From Hydractinia symbiolongicarpus (taxonomy: Eukaryota; Cnidaria; Hydrozoa; Anthoathecata; Hydractiniidae), in assembly GCF_029227915.1 (NCBI RefSeq), contig NC_079877.1, positions 31,151,851 through 31,215,850 on the forward strand: DNA of 64,000 nt, written 5' to 3'. The stretch's first letter is position 1, and the number at the start of each line of letters is the position of its first letter. The notes beneath the pieces were generated by a model. It saw only the letters and a list, made by a program, of their open reading frames with translations. It did no database searches and was not told the origin of the DNA. Positions 34,101 through 48,510 of the stretch are shown here, piece after piece. The position numbers were made by a program, and so were the translations under genes.

Positions 34101-37100
34101 GGTTACAGTCCAGAATCAGTTCAATTAACTCCCTCAGTCAATCGTTTCACTGTTAAAAGCAATACAACTTAGAAATGTCGAAAGAAAATCACTAAATATA
34201 TGTTGGTACGAATATGTGACGGAGCCGTTGTAACTCAAACGGATTGACACCGTTAGAAAGTCAATGAACTGTAATTTTTGAAACTGTCTCTATTTCTTTA
34301 CCGCGAACCAACGACTAGGATTTGCCCCACAGTAAAAAATGACTTATTTATCTTAATTTTTTAATAAAGCGCTACCACAGCGCCCAGTGTAATCGCTGAG
34401 TTCCAGCAATCATGTCAAATTAAGAAGAATGTCATTCTTTGGAGAACAATTGACTCATTTTTCACATTTATAAGGTCACAGTCCAGAATCAGTTTAAATA
34501 ATTCCCACAGTCAATCGTTTTACTGTTAAAAGCAATACAACTTAGTAATGTCGGAAGAAAATCAGTAAGTACATGTTGGTGCGAATATGTGACGCAACCG
34601 TTGCAACTCAAACGGATTAAAACAGTTAGAAAGTCAATGAAATGTAGTTTTTGAAACTGTCTCTATTTCTTCAGCGCGAACTAACGGCTAGGATTGGTCC
34701 GACAGTGAAAAATGACTTATTTATCTAAATTTTTAAATAAAGCGCTACCACAGGGCCTAGTGTAATCGCTGAAATCCAGCAATCATGTCATATTAAGAAG
34801 AATGTTATTCCTTGCAGTCCAATAGGCTCATTTATCACATTTATAAGGTCACAGTCCAGAATCAGTTTAATTAATTCCCACAGTCAATCGTTTCACTGTT
34901 AAAAGCAATACAACTTAGTAATGTCGGAAGAAAATCACTAAATATATGTTGGTGCCAATATGTGACGCAACCGTTGTAACTCAAATGGATTGACACCGTT
35001 AGAAAGTCATTGAAATGTAGTTTTTAAAACTGTTTCTATTTCTTCAGCGCACGATAACGGCCAGGATTGGTCCCACAGTAAGAGAAGACTTATTTATCTA
35101 CATTTTTGGGTAAAGCGCTACCACAGAGCCTAGTGTAATCGCTGAAATCCAGCAATCATGTCATATTAAGAAGAATGTTATTCCTTGGAGACCAATAGGC
35201 TCATTTATCACATTTAAAAGGTCACAGTCCAGAATCAGTTTAATTAATTCCCACAGTCAATCGTTTCACTGTTAAAAGCAATACAACTTAGTAATGTCGG
35301 AAGAAAATCACTAAATATATGTTGGTGCGAATATGTGACGCAACCGTTGCAACTCAAACGGATTGACACCGTTGAAAAGTCAATGAAATGTAGTTTTTGA
35401 AACTGTCTCTATTTCTTCAGCGCGAACTAACGACTAGGATTCGTCCCACAGTAAAAAATGACATATTTATCTAAATTTTTTAATAAAGCGCTACCACAGC
35501 GCCCAGTGTAATCGCTGAGTTCCAGCAATCATGTCAAATTAAGAAGAATGTAATTCCTTGGAGAACAATTGGCTCATCTTTCACATTTATAAGGTCACAG
35601 TCCAGAATTAGTTCAATTAATTCCCACAGTCAATCGTTTCACTGTTAAAAGCGATACAACTTAGTAATATCGCAAAAAAATCACTAAATCCATGTTGCTA
35701 CGACTATATGACGCAACCGTTGTAACTCAAATGGATTGACACCGTTAGAAAGTCATTGAAATGTAGTTTTTAAAACTGTCTCTATTTCTTCAGCGCGCGA
35801 TAACGGCCAGGATTGGTCCCACAGTAAGAGAAGACTTATTTATCTACATTTTTAGGTAAAGCGCTACAACAGAGCCTAGTGTAATCGCTGAAATCCAGCA
35901 ATCATGTCATATTAAGAAGAATGTTATTCCTTGGAGTCCAATAGGCTCATTTATCACATTTAAAAGGTCACAGTCCAGAATCAGTTTAATTAATTCCCAC
36001 GGTCAATCGTTTCACTGTTAAAAGCAATACAACTTAGTAATGTCGGAAGAAAAACACTAAATATATGTTAGTGCGAATATGTGACGCAACCGTTGCAACT
36101 CAAACGGATTGACACCGTTAGAAAGTCAATGAAATGTAGTTTTTGAAACTGTCTCTATTTCTTCAGCGCGAACTAACGACTAGGATTCGTCCCACAGTAA
36201 AAAATGACATATTTATCTACATTTTTAGGTAATGCGCTACCACAGAGCCTAGTGTAATCGCTGAAATCCAGCAATCATGTCATATTAAGAAGAATGTTAT
36301 TCCCTGGAGTCCAATAGGCTCATTTATCACATTTATAAGGTCACAGTCCAGAATCAGTTTAATTAATTCCCACAGTCAATCGTTTCACTGTTAAAAGCAA
36401 TACAACTTAGTAATGTCGGAAGAAAATCACTAAATATATGTTGGTGCGAATATGTGACGCAACCGTTGCAACTCAAACGGATTGACACCGTTAGAAAGTC
36501 AATGAAATGTAGTTTTTGAAACTGTCTCTATTTCTTCAGCGCGAACTAACGACTAGGATTCGTCCCACAGTAAAAAATGACTTATTTATCTTAATTTTTT
36601 AATAAAGCGCTACCACAGCGCCCAGTGAAATTGCTGAGTTCCAGCAATCATGTCAAATTAAGAAGAATGTTATTCCTTGGAGAACAATTGGCTCATTTTT
36701 CACATTTATAAGGTCACAGTCCAGAATCAGTTTAATTAATTCCCACAGTCAATCGTTTCACTGTTAAAAGCAATACAACTTAGTAATGTAGGAAGAAAAT
36801 CACTAAATATATGTTGGTGCGAATATGCGACGCAACCGTTGCAACTCAAACGGATTGACACCGTTAGAAAGTCAATGAAATGTAGTTTTTGAAACTGTCT
36901 CTATTTCTTCAGCGCGAACTAACGATTAGGATTCGTCCTACAGTAAAAAATGACATATTTATCTAAATTTTTTAATAAAGCGCTACCACAGCGCCCAGTG
37001 TAATCGTTGAGTTCCAGCAATCATGTCAAATTAAGAAGAATGTAATTCTTTGGAGAACAATTGGTTCATCTTTCACATTTATAAGGTCACAGTCCAGAAT

Positions 37101-39710
37101 CAGTTCAATTAATTCCCACAGTCAATCGTTTCACTGTTAAAAGCGATACAACTTAGTAATATCGGAAAAAAATCACTAAATACATGTTGGTACGACTATA
37201 TGACGCAACCGTTGTAACTCAAATGGATTGACACCGTTAGAAAGTCATTGAAATGTAGTTTTTAAAACTGTCTCTATTTCTTCAGCGCGCGATAACGGCC
37301 GGGATTGGTCCCACAGTAAGAGAAGACTTATTTATCTACATTTTTAGGTAAAGCGCTACCACAGAGCCTAGTGTAATCGCTGAAATCCAGCAATCATGTC
37401 ATATTAAGAAGAATGTTATTCCTTGGAGTCCAATAGGCTCATTTATCACATTTATAAGGTCACAGTCCAGAATCAGTTTAATTAATTCCCACAGTCAATC
37501 GTTTCACTGTTAAAAGCAATACAACTTAGTAATGTCGGAAGAAAATCACTAAATACATGTTGGTGTGAATATGTGACGTAACCTCTGCAACTCAAACGGA
37601 CTAAAACTGTTAGAAAGTCAATGAAATGTAGTTTTTGAAACTGTCTCTATTTCTTCAGCACGAACTAACGACTAGGATTCGTCCCACAGTAAAAAATGAC
37701 TTATTTATCTTAATTTTTTAATAAAGCGCTACCACAGCGCCCAGTGAAATTGCTGAGTTCTAGCAATCATGTCAAATTAAGAAGAATGTTATTCCTTGGA
37801 GAACAGTTGGCTCATTTTTCACATTTATAAGGTCACAGTCCAGAATCAGTTTAATTAATTCCCACAGTCAATCGTTTCACTGTTAAAAGCAATACAACTT
37901 AGTAATGTAGGAAGAAAATCACTAAGTACATGTTGGTGCGAATATGTGACGCAACCGTTGCAACTCAAACGGATTGACACCGTTAGAAAGTCAATGAAAT
38001 GTAGTTCTTGAAACTGTCTCTACTTCTTCAGCGCGAACTAACGACTAGGATTCGACCCACAGTTAAAAATGACATATTTATCTTAATTTTTTAATAAAGC
38101 GCTACCACAGCAAACAGTGTAATCGCTGAGTTCCAGCAATCATGTCAAATTAAGAAGAATGTTATTCCTTGGAGAACAATTGGCTCATTTTTCACATTGA
38201 TAAGGTCACATTCCAGAATCAGTTCAATTAACTCCCTAGTCAATCGTTTCACTGTTAAAAGCGATGCAACCTAGTAACATCCGAATACTATCGCTAAATA
38301 CATGTTGGTACGAATACGTGACGCAACCGTTGTAGCTCAAATAGATTGACACCGTTAGAAAGTCATTGAAATGTAGTTTTTAAAACTGTCTCTATTTCTT
38401 CAGCGCGCGATAACGGCCAGGATTGGTCCCACAGTAAGAGAAGACTTATTTATCTACATTTTTAGGTAAAGCGCTACCACAGAGCCTAGTGTAATCGCTG
38501 AAATCCAGCAATCATGTCATATTAAGAAGAATGTTATTCCTTGGAGTCCAATAGGCACATTTATCACATTTATAAGGTCACAGTCCAGAATCAGTTTAAT
38601 TAATTTCCACAGTCAATCGTTTCACTGTTAAAAGCAATACAACTTAGTAATGTCGGAAGAAAATCACTAAATATATGTTGGTGCGAATATGTGACGCAAC
38701 CGTTGTAAGTCCAATGGAGTGACACCGTTAGAAAGTCATTGAAATGTAGTTTTTAAAACTGTTTCTATTTCTTCAGCGCGCGATAACGGCCAGGATTGGT
38801 CCCACAGTAAGAGAAGACTTATTTATCTACATTTTTGGGTAAAGCGCTACCACAGAGCCTAGTGTAATCGCTGAAATCCAGCAATCATGTCATATTAAGA
38901 AGAATGTTATTCCTTGGAGTCCAATAGGCTCATTTATCACATTTAAAAGGTCACAGTCCAGAATCAGTTTAATTAATTCCCACAATCAGTCGTTTCACTG
39001 TTAAAAGCAATACAACTTAGTAATGTCGGAAGAAAATCACTAAATATATGTTGGTGCGAATATGTGACGCAACCGTTGCAACTCAAACGGATTGACACCG
39101 TTAGAAAGTCAATGAAATGTAGTTTTTGAAACTGTCTCTATTTCTTCAGCGCGAACTAACGACTAGGATGCGTCCCACAGTAAAAAATGACATATTTATC
39201 TTAATTTTTTAATAAAGCGCTACCACAACGCCCAGTGTAATCGCTGAGTTCCAGCAATCATGTCAAATTAAGAAGAATGTAATTCTTTGGAGAACAATTG
39301 GCTCATCTTTCACATTTATAAGGTCACAGTCCAGAATCAGTTTAATTAATTCCCACAGTCAATCGTTTCACTGTTAAAAGCAATACAACTTAGTAATGTC
39401 GGAAGAAAATCACTAAGTACATGTTGGTGCGAATATGTGACGCAACCGTTGCAACTCAAACGGATTAAAACTGTTAGAAAGTCAATGAAATGTAGTTTTT
39501 GAAACTGTCCCTATTTCTTCAGCGCGATCTAACGGCTAGGATTGGTCCGACAGTGAAAATTAACTTATTTATCTAAATTTTTAAATAAAGCGCTACCACA
39601 GGGCCTAGTGTACTCGCTGAATTCCAGCAATCATGTCGAATTAAGAAGAATGTTATTCCTTGGAATCCAATTGGCTCATTTATCACATTTATAAGGTCAC
39701 AGTCCAGAAT
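31170..39710 (+). repeat. First copy of a 24-monomer segmental duplication in the satellite
   Basis: Private variants pair with the second copy (40120-46795) at three successive offsets. At 8950 (24 monomers): ACATCTTAGT at 31181/40131 and AATTTAGAAG at 32181/41131. At 8577 (23 monomers): ACTAACTACT at 33934/42511 and GTTTTACTG at 34517/43094. At 7085 (19 monomers): ATAGGCACAT at 38551/45636. This copy therefore holds one extra monomer near 33.0-33.4 kb and four extra near 34.95-36.45 kb. Confidence 0.88.
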
Positions 39711-40119
39711 CAGTTCAATTAACTCCCTCAGTCAATCGTTTCACTGTTAAAAGCGATACAACTAAGTAATATCGGAAAAAAATCACTAAATAAATGTTGG
39801 TACGAATATATGACGCAACCGTTGTAACTCGAACGGATTGACACCGTTAAAAAGTCATTGAAATGTAGTTTTTAAAACTGTCTCTATTTCTTCAGCGCGC
39901 GATAACGGTCAGGATTGGTCCCACAGTAAGAGAAGACTTATTTATCTACATTTTTAGGTAAAGCGCTACCACAGAGTCTAGTGTAATCGCTGAAATCCAG
40001 CAATCATGTCATATTAAGAAGAATGTTATTCCTTGGAGTCCAATAGGCTCATTTATCACATTTATAAGGTCACAGTCCCGAATCAGTTTAATTAATTCCC
40101 ACAGTCAATCGTTTCACTG

Positions 40120-43100
40120 TTAAAAGCAATACATCTTAGTAATATCGGAAGAAAATCACTAAATACATGTTGGTACGAATATGTGACGCAACCGTTGTAA
40201 CTCAAACGGATTGACACCGTTAGAAAGTCAATGAAATGTAGTCTTTGAAACTGTCTCTATTTCTTCAGCGCGCGATAACGGCCAGGATTGGTCCCACAGT
40301 AAGAGAAGACTTATTTATCTACATTTTTAGGTAAAGCGCTACCACAGAGCCTAGTGTAATCGCTGAAATCCAGCAATCATGTCATATTAAGAAGAATGTT
40401 ATTCCTTGGAGTCCAATAGGCTCATTTATCACATTTAAAAGGTCACAGTCCAGAATCAGTTTAATTAATTCCCACAGTCAATCGTTTCACTGTTAAAAGC
40501 AATACAACTTAGTAATGTCGGAAGAAAAACACTAAATATATGTTAGTGCGAATATGTGACGCAACCGTTGCAACTCAAACGGATTGACACCGTTAGAAAG
40601 TCAATGAAATGTAGTTTTTAAAACTGTCTCTATTTCTTCAGCGCGAACTAACGACTAGGATTCGCCCCACAGTAAAAAATGACATATTTATCTACATTTT
40701 TAGGTAAAGCGCTACCACAGAGCCTAGTGTAATCGCTGAAATCCAGCAATCATGTCATATTAAGAAGAATGTTATTCCCTGGAGTCCAATAGGCTCATTT
40801 ATCACATTTATAAGGTCACAGTCCAGAATCAGTTTAATTAATTCCCACAGTCTATCGTTTCACTGTTAAAAGCAATACAACTTAGTAATGTCGGAAGAAA
40901 ATCACTAAATATATGTTGGTGCGAATATGTGACGCAACCGTTGCAACTCAAACGGATTGACACCATTAGAAAGTCAATGAAATGTAGTTTTTGAAACTGT
41001 CTCTATTTCTTCAGCGCGAACTAACGACTAGGATTCGTCCCACAGTAAAAAATGACTTATTTATCTTAATTTTTTAATAAAGCGCTACCACAGCGCCCAG
41101 TGAAATTGCTGAGTTCCAGCAATCATGTCAAATTTAGAAGAATGTTATTCCTTGGAGAACAATTGGCTCATTTTTCACATTTATAAGGTCACAGTCCAGA
41201 ATCAGTTTAATTAATTCCCACAGTCAATCGTTTCACTGTTAAAAGCAATACAACTTAGTAATTTAGGAAGAAAATCACTAAATATATGTTGGTGCAAATA
41301 TGCGACGCAACCGTTGCAACTCAAACGGATTGACACCGTTAGAAAGTCAATGAAATGTAGTTTTTGAAACTGTCTCTATTTCTTCAGCGCGAACTAACGA
41401 CTAGGATTCGTCCCACAGTAAAAAATGACATATTTATCTAAATTTTTTAATAAAGCGCTACCACAGCGCCCAGTGTAATCGTTGAGTTCCAGCAATCATG
41501 TCAAATTAAGAAGAATGTAATTCCTTGGAGAACAATTGGCTCATCTTTCACATTTATAAGGTCACAGTCCAGAATCAGTTCAATTAATTCCCACAGTCAA
41601 TCGTTTCACTGTTAAAAGCGATACAACTTAGTAATATCGGAAAAAAATCACTAAATACATGTTGGTACGACTATATGACGCAACCGTTGTAACTCAAATG
41701 GATTGACACCGTTAGAAAGTCATTGAAATGTAGTTTTTAAAACTGTCTCTATTTCTTCAGCGCGCGATAACGGCCGGGATTGGTCCCACAGTAAGAGAAG
41801 ACTTATTTATCTACATTTTTAGGTAAAGCGCTACCACAGAGCCTAGTGTAATCGCTGAAATCCAGCAATCATGTCATATTAAGAAGAATGTTATTCCTTG
41901 GAGAACAATTGGCTCATCTTTCACATTTATAAGGTCACAGTCCAGAATCAGTTCAATTAATTCCCACAGTCAATCGTTTCACTGTTAAACGCGATACAAC
42001 TTAGTAATATCGGAAAAAAATCACTAAATACATGTTGGTACGACTATATGACGCAACCGTTGTAACTCAAATGGATTGACACCGTTAGAAAGTCAATGAA
42101 ATGTAGTCTTTGAAACTGTCTCTATTTCTTCAGCGCGAACTAACGACTAGGATTCGCCCCACAGTAAAAATGACTTATTTATCTTAATTTTTTAATAAAG
42201 CGCTACCACAGCGCCCAGTGTAATCGCTGAGTTCCAGCAATCATGTCAAATTAAGAAGAATGTTATTCCTTGGAGTCCAATAGGCTCATTTATCACATTT
42301 ATAAGGTCACAGTCCAGAATCAGTTTAATTAATTCCCACAGTCAATCGTTTCACTGTTAAAAGCAATACAACTTAGTAATGTCGAAAGAAAATCACCAAA
42401 TATATGTTGATGCGAATATGTGACGCAACCGTTGCAACTCAAACGGATTGACACCGTTAGAAAGTCAATGAAATGTAGTTTTTGAAACTGTCTCTATTTC
42501 TTCAGCGCGAACTAACTACTAGGATTCGTCCCACAGTAAAAAATGACTTATTTATCTTAATTTTTTAATAAAGCGCTACCACAGCGCCCACTGTAATAGC
42601 TGAGTTCCAGCAATCATGTCAAATTAAGAAGAATGTAATTCCTTGGAGAACAATTGGCTCATTTTTCACATTTATAAGGTTACAGTCCAGAATCAGTTCA
42701 ATTAACTCCCTCAGTCAATCGTTTCACTGTTAAAAGCAATACAACTTAGAAATGTCGAAAGAAAATCACTAAATATATGTTGGTACGAATATGTGACGGA
42801 GCCGTTGTAACTCAAACGGATTGACACCGTTAGAAAGTCAATGAACTGTAATTTTTGAAACTGTCTCTATTTCTTTACCGCGAACCAACGACTAGGATTT
42901 GCCCCACAGTAAAAAATGACTTATTTATCTTAATTTTTTAATAAAGCGCTACCACAGCGCCCAGTGTAATCGCTGAGTTCCAGCAATCATGTCAAATTAA
43001 GAAGAATGTCATTCTTTGGAGAACAATTGACTCATTTTTCACATTTATAAGGTCACAGTCCAGAATCAGTTTAAATAATTCCCACAGTCAATCGTTTTAC

Positions 43101-46100
43101 TGTTAAAAGCAATACAACTTAGTAATGTCGGAAGAAAATCAGTAAGTACATGTTGGTGCGAATATGTGACGCAACCGTTGCAACTCAAACGGATTAAAAC
43201 AGTTAGAAAGTCAATGAAATGTAGTTTTTGAAACTGTCTCTATTTCTTCAGCGCGAACTAACGGCTAGGATTGGTCCGACAGTGAAAAATGACTTATTTA
43301 TCTAAATTTTTAAATAAAGCGCTACCACAGGGCCTAGTGTATTCGCTGAAATCCAGCAATCAAGTCATATTAAGAAGAATGTTATTCCTTGCAGTCCAAT
43401 AGGCTCATTTATCACATTTATAAGGTCACAGTCCAGAATCAGTTTAATTAATTCCCACAGTCAATCGTTTCACTGTTAAAAGCAATACAACTTAGTAATG
43501 TCGGAAGAAAATCACTAAATATATGTTGGTGCGAATATGTGACGCAACCGTTGCAACTCAAACGGATTGACACCGTTAGAAAGTCAATGAAATGTAGTTT
43601 TTGAAACTGTCTCTATTTCTTCAGCGCGAACTAACGACTAGGATTCGTCCCACAGTAAAAAATGACTTATTTATCTTAATTTTTTAATAAAGCGCTACCA
43701 CAGCGCCCAGTGAAATTGCTGAGTTCCAGCAATCATGTCAAATTAAGAAGAATGTTATTCCTTGGAGAACAATTGGCTCATTTTTCACATTTATAAGGTC
43801 ACAGTCCAGAATCAGTTTAATTAATTCCCACAGTCAATCGTTTCACTGTTAAAAGCAATACAACTTAGTAATGTAGGAAGAAAATCACTAAATATATGTT
43901 GGTGCGAATATGCGACGCAACCGTTGCAACTCAAACGGATTGACACCGTTAGAAAGTCAATGAAATGTAGTTTTTGAAACTGTCTCTATTTCTTCAGCGC
44001 GAACTAACGACTAGGATTCGTCCTACAGTAAAAAATGACATATTTATCTAAATTTTTTAATAAAGCGCTACCACAGCGCCCAGTGTAATCGTTGAGTTCC
44101 AGCAATCATGTCAAATTAAGAAGAATGTAATTCCTTGGAGAACAATTGGCTCATCTTTCACATTTATAAGGTCACAGTCCAGAATCAGTTCAATTAATTC
44201 CCACAGTCAATCGTTTCACTGTTAAAAGCGATACAACTTAGTAATATCGGAAAAAAATCACTAAATACATGTTGGTACGACTATATGACGCAACCGTTGT
44301 AACTCAAATGGATTGACACCGTTAGAAAGTCATTGAAATGTAGTTTTTAAAACTGTCTCTATTTCTTCAGCGCCCGATAACGGCCGGGATTGGTCCCACA
44401 GTAAGAGAAGACTTATTTATCTACATTTTTAGGTAAAGCGCTACCACAGAGCCTAGTGTAATCGCTGAAATCCAGCAATCATGTCATATTAAGAAGAATG
44501 TTATTCCTTGGAGTCCAATAGGCTCATTTATCACATTTATAAGGTCACAGTCCAGAATCAGTTTAATTAATTCCCACAGTCAATCGTTTCACTGTTAAAA
44601 GCAATACAACTTAGTAATGTCGGAAGAAAATCACTAAATACATGTTGGTGTGAATATGTGACGTAACCTCTGCAACTCAAACGGACTAAAACTGTTAGAA
44701 AGTCAATGAAATGTAGTTTTTGAAACTGTCTCTATTTCTTCAGCACGAACTAACGACTAGGATTCGTCCCACAGTAAAAAATGACTTATTTATCTTAATT
44801 TTTTAATAAAGCGCTACCACAGCGCCCAGTGAAATTGCTGAGTTCTAGCAATCATGTCAAATTAAGAAGAATGTTATTCCTTGGAGAACAGTTGGCTCAT
44901 TTTTCACATTTATAAGGTCACAGTCCAGAATCAGTTTAATTAATTCCCACAGTCAATCGTTTCACTGTTAAAAGCAATACAACTTAGTAATGTAGGAAGA
45001 AAATCACTAAGTACATGTTGGTGCGAATATGTGACGCAACCGTTGCAACTCAAACGGATTGACACCGTTAGAAAGTCAATGAAATGTAGTTCTTGAAACT
45101 GTCTCTACTTCTTCAGCGCGAACTAACGACTAGGATTCGACCCACAGTTAAAAATGACATATTTATCTTAATTTTTTAATAAACCGCTACCACAGCAAAC
45201 AGTGTAATCGCTGAGTTCCAGCAATCATGTCAAATTAAGAAGAATGTTATTCCTTGGAGAACAATTGGCTCATTTTTCACATTGATAAGGTTACATTCCA
45301 GAATCAGTTCAATTAACTCCCTAGTCAATCGTTTCACTGTTAAAAGCGATGCAACCTAGTAACATCCGAATACTATCGCTAAATACATGTTGGTACGAAT
45401 ACGTGACGCAACCGTTGTAGCTCAAATAGATTGACACCGTTAGAAAGTCATTGAAATGTAGTTTTTAAAACTGTCTCTATTTCTTCAGCGCGCGATAACG
45501 GCCAGGATTGGTCCCACAGTAAGAGAAGACTTATTTATCTACATTTTTAGGTAAAGCGCTACCACAGAGCCTAGTGTAATCGCTGAAATCCAGCAATCAT
45601 GTCATATTAAGAAGAATGTTATACCTTGGAGTCCAATAGGCACATTTATCACATTTATAAGGTCACAGTCCAGAATCAGTTTAATTAATTTCCACAGTCA
45701 ATCGTTTCACTGTTAAAAGCAATACAACTTAGTAATGTCGGAAAAAAATCACTAAATATATGTTGGTGCGAATATGTGACGCAACCGTTGTAAGTCCAAT
45801 GGAGTGACACCGTTAGAAAGTCATTGAAATGTAGTTTTTAAAACTGTTTCTATTTCTTCAGCGCGCGATAACGGCCAGGATTGGTCCCACAGTAAGAGAA
45901 GACTTATTTATCTACATTTTTGGGTAAAGCGCTACCACAGAGCCTAGTGTAATCGCTGAAATCCAGCAATCATGTCATATTAAGAAGAATGTTATTCCTT
46001 GGAGTACAATAGGCTCATTTATCACATTTAAAAGGTCACAGTCCAGAATCAGTTTAATTAATTCCCACAATCAGTCGTTTCACTGTTAAAAGCAATACAA

Positions 46101-46795
46101 CTTAGTAATGTCGGAAGAAAATCACTAAATATATGTTGGTGCGAATATGTGACGCAACCGTTGCAACTCAAACGGATTGACACCGTTAGAAAGTCAATGA
46201 AATGTAGTTTTTGAAACTGTCTCTATTTCTTCAGCGCGAACTAACGACTAGGATGCGTCCCACAGTAAAAAATGACATTTTATCTTAATTTTTTAATAAA
46301 GCGCTACCACAACGCCCAGTGTAATCGCTGAGTTCCAGCAATCATGTCAAATTAAGAAGAATGTAATTCTTTGGAGAACAATTGGCTCATCTTTCACATT
46401 TATAAGGTCACAGTCCAGAATCAGTTTAATTAATTCCCACAGTCAATCGTTTCACTGTTAAAAGCAATACAACTTAGTAATGTCGGAAGAAAATCACTAA
46501 GTACATGTTGGTGCGAATATGTGACGCAACCGTTGCAACTCAAACGGATTAAAACTGTTAGAAAGTCAATGAAATGTAGTTTTTGAAACTGTCCCTATTT
46601 CTTCAGCGCGATCTAACGGCTAGGATTGGTCCGACAGTGAAAATTAACTTATTTATCTAAATTTTTAAATAAAGCGCTACCACAGGGCCTAGTGTACTCG
46701 CTGAATTCCAGCAATCATGTCGAATTAAGAAGAATGTTATTCCTTGGAGTCCAATTGGCTCATTTATCACATTTATAAGGTCACAGTCCCGAATC
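40120..46795 (+). repeat. Second copy of the segmental duplication, shorter by five monomers
   Basis: It matches 31170-39710 at very high identity, but the offset falls from 8950 to 8577 to 7085, so one and then four whole monomers are absent relative to the first copy. The copies are separated by only about 410 bp, so the arrangement is nearly tandem. Ends are placed where shared private variants stop: before ACATCTTAGT at 40131, and near 46795, where CCCGAATCAG departs from the first copy. Confidence 0.88.
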
Positions 46796-48510
46796 AGTTT
46801 AATTAATTCCCACAGTCAATCGTTTCACTGTTAAAAGCAATACAACTTAGTAATGTCGGAAGAAAATCACTAAATATATGTTGGTGCGAATATGTGACGC
46901 AACCGTTGCAACTCAAACAGATTGACACCGTTAGAAAGTCAATGAAATGTAGTTTTTGAAACTGTCTCTATTTCTTCAGCGCGAACTAACGACAAGGATT
47001 GGTCCCACAGTAAAAAATGACTTATTTATCTTAATTTTTTAATAAAGCGCTACCACAGCGCCCAGTGTAATCGCTGATTTCCAGCAATCATGTCAAATTA
47101 TGAAGAATGTTATTCCTTGGAGACCAAAGGCCTCACTTATCACATTAATGAGGTCACATTCCATAATCAGTTCTATTAATTCGCACAGCCAATCGTTTCA
47201 CTGTTAAAAGCAATACAACTTAGTAATGTCGGAAGAAAATCACTAAATACATGTTGGTACGAATATGTGACGCAACCGTTGCAACTCAAACGGATTGACA
47301 CCGTTAGAAAGTCAATGAAATGTAGTTTTTGAAACTGTCCCTATTTCTTCAGCGCGATCTAACGGCTAGGATTGGTCCGACAGTGAAAATTAACTTATTT
47401 ATCTAAATTTTTAAATAAAGCGCTACCACAGGGCCTAGTGCACTCGCTGAATTCCAGCAATCATGTCGAATTAAGAAGAATGTTATTCCTTGGAGTGCAA
47501 TAGGCTCATTTATCACATTTATAAGGTCACAGTCCCGAATCAGTTTAATTAATTCCCACAGTCAATCGTTTCACTGTTAAAAGCAATACAACTTAGTAAT
47601 GTCGGAAGAAAATCACTAAATATATGTTGGTGCGAATATGTGACGCAACCGTTGCAACTCAAACGGATTGACACCGTTAGAAAGTCAATGAAATGTAGTT
47701 TTTGAAACTGTCTCAATTTCTTCAGTGCGAACTAACGACTAGGATTCGTCCCACAGTAAAAAATGACTTATTTATCTTAATTTTTTAATAAAACGCTACC
47801 ACAGCGCCCAGTGTAATCGCTGAGTTCCAGCAATCATGTCAAATTAAGAAGAATGTAATTCCTTGGAGAACAATTGGCTCATTTTTCACATTTATAAGGT
47901 TACAGTCCAGAATCAGTTCAATTAACTCCCTCAGTCAATCGTTTCACTGTTAAAAGCAACACAACTTAGTAATATCGGAAGAAAATCACTAAATACATGC
48001 TGGTACGAATATGTGACGCAACCGTTGTAACTCAAACGGACTGACACCGTTATAAAGTCAATGAAATGTAGTTTTTGAAACAGTCTCTATTTTTTCAGCG
48101 CGAACTAAAGACTAGGATTCGCCCCACAGTAAAAAATGACTTATTTATCTTAATTCCTTAATAAAGCGCTACCACAGCGCCCAGTGTAATCGCTGAGTTC
48201 CAGCAATCATGTCAAATTAAGAAGAATGTTATTCCTTGGAGAACAATTGGCTCATTTTTCACATTTATAAAGTCACAGTCCGGAATCAGTTTAATTAATT
48301 CCCACAGTCAATCGTTTTGCTGTTAAAAGCAATACAACTTAGTAATGTCGGAAGAAAATTACTAAATACATGTTGGTGCGAATATGTGACGTAACTGCTG
48401 CAACTCAAACGGACTAAAACTGATAGAAAGTCAATGAAATGTAGTTTTTGAAACTGTCTCTATTTCTTCAGCACGAACTAACGACTAGGATTCGTCCCAC
48501 AGTAAAAAAT

